A DNA stretch of 64,000 nt from Rhynchosporium graminicola. Taxonomy: Eukaryota; Ascomycota; Leotiomycetes; Helotiales; Ploettnerulaceae. The stretch lies in assembly GCA_900074885.1 (NCBI GenBank), contig FJUW01000070.1:62001-126000 (forward strand). Reading direction: 5' to 3'. The first letter of the stretch is position 1. Every line of letters begins with the position of its first letter. The translations under genes and the position numbers were made by a program. A model generated the notes under the pieces. The model made no database searches. It had not been told where the DNA came from and saw nothing but the letters and a program-made list of their open reading frames with translations. Below are positions 58,711 through 64,000 of this stretch, piece by piece.

Positions 58711-61190
58711 GTGGTTGAGGATGATGGTGATGATTTTTCAAAGTCACTTGCGTCCAGTCACTTGCGTCCAGTCGGCGCTGGGCTGAAAGCCTACCTCCTG
58801 AGCCTCCCGAAGGTCATAGGACGTGTCTACCTACAGTCTTAATCCACATGTGTATATAGTGCCTTTTGTAGATAATATCCAGCCTAAGATCTCATCCGCC
58901 CACGCCAGCACGCTTCACCGACCCCCTCGATGCAAGACAGTGAATATAGGAGCGATGAGTAGTCGTAGGGTGCGTGACTTGAGATGATGGAGACATTTAC
59001 AAATTCTAGCATTGCCTTGAGATCCAAAATCTACATCACCAAGACATCTTCCAAATCTAGCTTGCCAACATAACATCAAATAGAATACCGACTACGTACC
59101 TATGGCCATAGCGAATCTATTACTTACTTACGGTGAGTGAGAGCTGCCCCGGGGGGGAAAACTATACATACCGGCGGGGTGGGATGAAATCCATCCCCCT
59201 TCCCCTTCCCCGCTCGGCCAAGATGGTGCCTCTCGCCTCGCCTCGCCTCGCCAAGAGCGATTCACCCATCCACCCAGCCGAGCCGGAAAACAATCCGCGA
59301 ATGACTGGAAGGAAGGAAACACATCGGCGTAATTCTTCCGTGTGTGCGTGCGTGCGTGCGTGCGTGCTCGTGATGGCTTAGCTGGGGGTATTTATCATGG
59401 ATCCTGGGAAAGAGGGGACGGCGGAAGAAGAAGAAGAAGGAGAAGAAGAAGAGGAAGAAGGAGAAGGAGAAGAAGGAGAAGAAGAAGAAGGAGAAGAAGA
59501 AGAAGAAGAAGAAGAGGAATAGTGGAAGGATGGTACAATCGCGTTCATGAAGCTCACAAGTCAGTGTGTGATTTTTACCTGAGACTCGGGTTTGAGGAGA
59601 CTCGAGGTACTTTTTTTCGTTTTCTTTAGTTAGGGGTTTGTAGGTCTGTGGTGGTGCAGTTTAAGCTTAAGACATTTACACTTTTCCTCGACTCGACTCG
59701 CGAAAGGTTAATTGATTACCCAGAGAGATCCCTCCCACGGGAACTTTTAATTTTGAGTGTCTTTTTGCCAGGCCACGTGCTATTCTCCGGGATCAAGTAG
59801 GTGGTGTCTTTGTCTTGGTCTTTTTCATGGGGGGAGGGGATCAACATCTTAGCTGTAATAGGAAGGGAAGTACTGTTTACTTGATTGAACACCTTGCCTG
59901 CTCTTTGTTAGGTCACTCCGGAATAACTTCTTGGAGAGCGGGCCCTTGTCTCGTAGTACTACGTGCAGGGAGGGAGCAGGGAGATCGTTGGGGGTTCCAA
60001 GATTTCTCCAGCTTTTCACAAGTCTGCAGGTGGTATGGAGTTGAGGAGGGAGGACTGACAGGCGGCTGGTTTGTTTTTTGTTTTGTTTTTTTAAATGCCT
60101 CGATTGTTCTGGGGTGGGTTTTTTTTCTGTCTGGGCCTTGGATGGCATGGTTCTTATCATGTTTTATACCACGTCGACGGAGGTACAGCGGTTAAGTGTG
60201 ACTGACCCCCTACTCGCTCCATTATCGCCTGTACCTCCATCTAGTGAAGGGTTATTGTAAAATATGAAGCCGTGGGAAGAATTGAGCTTCATCAGATAAG
60301 AAGGATGTATGGACATCGCAATTGAGTTTTGGTATATATACATAGACAATTTCCCTTTTAATGAATGAAGTACCCTCTCTGCTTACTTACCCCTTCGACG
60401 ATGAGTCTACTTCAGCTCTATATCTTGAGTGTGCTACTGCTGCTGTGTTCCGTCTCTCTTCTAAATCCTATCCTGAAAGTTCGCGTGATCGCGTCGTGAC
60501 GGGGATATATCACTCGCCTGCTCTCTGCTTCACGTTCTTTCTCCCTCGCCGTGTCTGTCTTCGATTCGAATATAGCTTCTAAAAATAATGTGGACTGCAG
60601 TCTAATCTCTATTCGGCCGGGAAAGAGGTGTAATTCGGGGATAGGCGATTGTGTCTAGTAATTGCCAGTGTTTGTTGCTCAGCACAGCTGCATGCGAATT
60701 TAGCCGTTGAGGCAATTTGAATAATGCTTCCGAGACGTCAAGGCAATGAAGATCATCGGCCTTGATAAACAAGAGATATAGCTTAAGCGATTCAGGGTCC
60801 GGGGATGTTTCTTCTAGCCACATGCAGCATTTTGGACCGTCAGTACCTGCACTTCATCTAAACCGTCAACGTTCCCGCCTTCGCCATTCCACAGAAGCTT
60901 GATGATCGTGTAGACTGTACGATATCGGTGGTCACCTTGATCTCGGTTGTCATTCCGAGCTCCAATACCCTGGACTTGCATTCGAAATCATGGAGGCGGA
61001 GAAATATCCACAGGCAATAATCTCTATGGCTAGGTACTCAGCTGCAGGAACATGTTCAAAAGCAGATGATAGGAGCTATGCACCATGTCCCGAGGTTCTT
61101 TAAAGACGATTGATTTTCCTATCTTCCAGTATTGAGCTTCGTCCGTGATCAATTGAACGAATTCCAACTCGTCAAGTCGGCTCGATCAGG
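58711..61190. other. Intergenic region with polypurine tract
   Basis: No gene. Contains a small duplication GTCACTTGCGTCCA (about 58743-58770), a CTCGC/CGCCT pentanucleotide repeat near 59231-59252, TGCG repeats near 59344-59365 and the polypurine tract listed separately. Small frames (such as 60361-60582) show no family resemblance. The last part should hold the pectate lyase promoter. Confidence 0.5.
59423..59519. repeat. 97-base pure polypurine GAA/GGA tract
   Basis: Uninterrupted purines built of GAA, AGA and GGA units with imperfect mirror symmetry. Such tracts can form triplex (H-DNA). An open frame through it encoding poly-Arg is an artefact. Confidence 0.95.
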
Positions 61191-62620
61191 ATGAAGCTTC
61201 TCACCAGTCTCGTAGCTTTGAGCACTATCGCCTGTGCTTCTGCTCAAGTTTGCAACTCAGACAACTGTCTTCGCGGTCTGCAGTCCTCGGAACGCATCGC
61301 CGAAGCAAGAGCGTTTTGTGGCACTTTCACAACTGCTCCCATCACAGCTGAAGCCTCGATTCCTACTTTCGCCGCTCAAGCTTGTCCTGGGAATGTCGTC
61401 AGTCGTGTGAGCAGCGCGTGTCGCTGCATCGCCACCTCGGTAAGAAATAAATAAGACTGAATGTGTTTTATGAGATCGGTTACTTACTGAATGTTGTTTA
61501 GACTGCGACTCCAACAACTTCAGTCTGTGGCCCTGATGCTAGCTATCCTGCAATTGCCCTTCCCACCGGCGCTTTCGACCTCGAGGGGTATGCTAAAGAT
61601 AATCCAATCGGACCTGTCAGTGGAGGAGCAGGAGGTCCAACAACAACAATCTCTGCCGGGAGCACTGCTGCCAGCTCGGCTCTCATCGCAGCCGTTTCTG
61701 TATGTCGCCCTGATCCCTTTCCAAGAATTCACGAGCTGACATCTTCCAGGGCAGGAATCCCTTGACAATCATCGTCGAAGGAGAATTCGCCCTACCAGCT
61801 CGTCTGCGAGTCAATGGAGCCAACAAATCCATTATCGGTGGCAAGAATGGAACGATTGCCCGAAATGGAATAACTCTCGTCAACGCAACCAACATCATTG
61901 TTCAGAACCTCCGATTCACAGGCGTACTTGACAATGATTGTATGACCATCCAAAACACAACTCGTGTCTGGATCGACCACAACGATCTATCTTCCAGCCC
62001 GAACATCATCAAGAACGGCCCAGATCTCTACGTAAGCCCCCCTTCCCCATCTCACAACCCTGGCTAATTGTCTCCAGGACGGCCTCCTGGACGTCATCCG
62101 CGCATCGGACTGGCTCACCATCTCCTGGAACTACTTCCACGACCACTACAAAGCCTCTCTCGTGGGCAACGACGACAAATTCCGCGCCCTCGACTCCGGC
62201 CACCTCCACCTTACCTACCACCACAACTACTGGCGCAATCTCGGCACCCGCGGCAACGCCGGTCGCTTCGGCCACCAACACCTCTACAACAACTACTACA
62301 AGGATTTCCACTTCCAAGTCATCCACTCGCGCTCCGATAACCAGGTCCTGGTCGAGGGAAACGTGTTTGCGGGCGATACGAGGGAGGCGCTGAGTACGTA
62401 TGGACTGGTCATCCCGGAGGACTCGCCGAACACGAGTCCGCTGGGTGATTACGAGATTGATGGCTTTGCGAATCTGGGTGCGCTGAATGATTTTGGTGGG
62501 AGTGAAGTGAATATCACGCAGGTGGGCAACTTCACCGAGGCGCCGTATAAGTACAAGCTGAGTCCTCTGGCGGATGTCCCTGCGCTTGTTGTGAGGTATT
62601 CCGGCTTGGGTAAACTTTAG
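61191..62620 (+). CDS. Secreted PL1 pectate lyase with N-terminal Cys module (423 aa)
   Basis: Polysaccharide lyase family 1 enzyme, expected to cleave polygalacturonate by calcium-dependent beta-elimination. Four exons: 61191-61439, 61502-61699, 61750-62031 and 62078-62620. All phases are zero, giving 423 residues. Signal peptide MKLLTSLVALSTIACASA. A small Cys-rich module follows (QVCNSDNCLRGLQSSERI to SSACRCIATS), of a type common on fungal secreted proteins, then a Thr/Ser/Gly linker. The PL1 parallel beta-helix begins near TIIVEGEF, with LRFTGVLDNDCMTIQ, RVWIDHNDLSSSPN, DGLLDVIRASDWLTISWNYF, HDHYKASLVGNDDKF and YHHNYWRNLGTRGN. The catalytic vRxP element reads TRGNAGRFG: the Arg is present, but Asn stands where Pro is usual. 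Activity is therefore plausible but not assured. Intron donors are GTAAGA, GTATGT and GTAAGC. Confidence 0.93.
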
Positions 62621-64000
62621 GCCGAGCAGGAGCCATAGCGTAGAGCTGCTAGCGATGATTTAACATATGATTCTTTGTGATACTTGCTTCGTTTTGTGGT
62701 TTCGAGGTCTCGATACTGATAGCCGCTTGATCGAAAGACAACCAGCGTGAGAGTATGTCTTCAAACAGATCAGGCCAATCAATGAGCAATTGCGCACAGT
62801 TATGATGTTAGTACCTGATGTCGACATTGAGTTCCAATGTTGTCCAGTAATGGTGCTGGAGCTCTCGCCGGAGTTACTCAAGCTCGTAATCGTGAACGCG
62901 AGTAGTATTCCTTTGAGAGACTCGGGATAGTCGCGTCAATAAGTCTGTATGTGAATAGAGCTCATGTTATAAAATCAGTTCACGACTTCTGACATTCGCT
63001 AACTTCTGAAGAATATGTTAGTGCTCCAAGATACTACTTGAGGGCTGTGAGAAGAAGGGAGAGACGTGCAGGTTCCTTGGGGGGGGGGGGTAATTTGCAT
63101 GACGAGAAGAATATGTGTGTCGTAGGACGCCGGGACCGGGAGCGGAGCCACCTAGAGATGGTTCTGATCATCTCAAATGATATATGCCTTGGTCTCATTT
63201 CCACTTACGCGAGCATTGTGCTCGTATGTAGCATTGAGAGCTACAGTCGCCACAATATCGAAGTTTATGCGCCAATGTAGTCAGTAGTCTGTTCCCTTCC
63301 TGGTACGCTCAGTAGCTTACAACTAAGTGCAATGGAAGGCGAGCTGAATTTGAGGATTCTCCTGGCTATTCGCAAATCAATGATTGTGTTGCACTTACAT
63401 ATCTGTTCGTGAGTTTGAAGGCTATATCACTGCAGCAGTCCAATTCATCAACACGAGGTTTGGGTTAAGGTTCAGAACAAAAGACTAACTTGTCCTGTGG
63501 TGGACTCTTACCCGAAAAGTATATTGCCGATCCACGTTGCCGAACAGAACACCCGGGCATCGGAATTTGAAGCCAGAGCATGATTTTATGTCGAAACCCT
63601 AATGGATAACTTTATCGGTGTGAACCTTGATCCGGGACGCAAGCATGCTTCCGATCCAAGAGGCTTTTTAACGTCGATCTGCGAGCCCTCCCGTCATTAG
63701 TTATACACGCTCGGGATGGATTCGGTCGGCTCTCTTTCCACTCTTCTATGTATATTGCCGGCGCATGTCTACATCCGTGAGCACGTCGGCTACGGTAATG
63801 ATTACTCACATCTTGAAAGACGTGCGTGTTCTTGGATGAGGACTGTATATTTTCATGGATGAAGTTTTTGGCGGCAAATGGTCGTCACAGATTTGATATG
63901 AGAGGCGAGTATATCCAGCTGAGCATCAAGGTCTGATCGAAGTCTAGATATAAGTCGAAGCCGGCTCGGCTAGATCCTCGGCCCCCCCCCCAAGTTCTTG
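62621..64000. other. Intergenic region to window end
   Basis: No gene recognised. Holds a 12-base G run at 63079-63090 and a 10-base C run at 63982-63991. Open frames here are short and without family resemblance. Confidence 0.45.

Noticed and set aside
59342..59629. Poly-Arg encoding frame
   Set aside because: It arises from the polypurine tract and has no other protein-like sequence.
1..64000. Bacterial-type systems (operons, CRISPR arrays, prophage) or tRNA/rRNA genes
   Set aside because: Split genes throughout show eukaryotic nuclear DNA. No CRISPR-like spaced repeats were seen, and no tRNA or rRNA signature was recognised by eye. A covariance-model scan would be needed to exclude tRNAs.

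Overview
The window is nuclear DNA of a filamentous ascomycete (Pezizomycotina). The evidence is short GT-AG introns (mostly 44-110 bases) in nearly every gene, HET-domain genes, a DUF6604 protein, an Msb1-family gene and secreted plant-cell-wall enzymes. The gene content and protein style suggest a plant-associated Leotiomycete, but that placement is inference. Genes lie on both strands, with no operons, separated by gene-poor stretches of 1-4 kb.

Left part (0-13 kb): the 3' part of a uracil-DNA glycosylase gene (UNG1) and a four-exon DUF3140 gene. A decayed HET gene follows, with a stop codon inside the ALSYVWGD signature, then a small SAM-dependent methyltransferase. An SRPK-like kinase pseudogene comes next, carrying several C:G-to-T:A changes that look like repeat-induced point mutation (RIP). 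This part ends with an intact 620-aa HET protein. It reads as an accessory, allorecognition-like segment.

Middle (17-43 kb): a six-exon Msb1-family morphogenesis protein (1056 aa), a disordered 353-aa protein with an internal 59-residue duplication, and a Cdc1/Ted1-type metallophosphoesterase. Then come a small Cys/His-rich basic protein, an AT-rich gene-poor stretch with four close-packed perfect stem-loops, and a four-exon DUF6604 protein (983 aa). The DUF6604 protein ends in a CaaX-like tetrapeptide, and one of its introns holds a degenerate tandem repeat. A 253-aa protein of unknown family ends this part.

Right part (46-64 kb): malic enzyme with an optional in-frame N-terminal extension free of acidic residues (possible dual targeting), a BuGZ/ZNF207-like zinc-finger protein with a C-terminal GLEBS-like motif, and a 2-kb cluster of short tandem repeats dominated by pentanucleotide units. 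Next are a secreted GH115 alpha-glucuronidase (seven exons) and a secreted PL1 pectate lyase (four exons). These last two would act on glucuronoxylan and pectin in plant cell walls.

Exon structures were built by hand from GT-AG sites, reading-frame continuity and family resemblance. No transcript data or database search was used. The clearest leads are the RIP-like kinase pseudogene next to HET genes, the stop codon at the HET signature, the CaaX-like end of the DUF6604 protein, the malic enzyme extension, and the pectate lyase with an altered vRxP motif.
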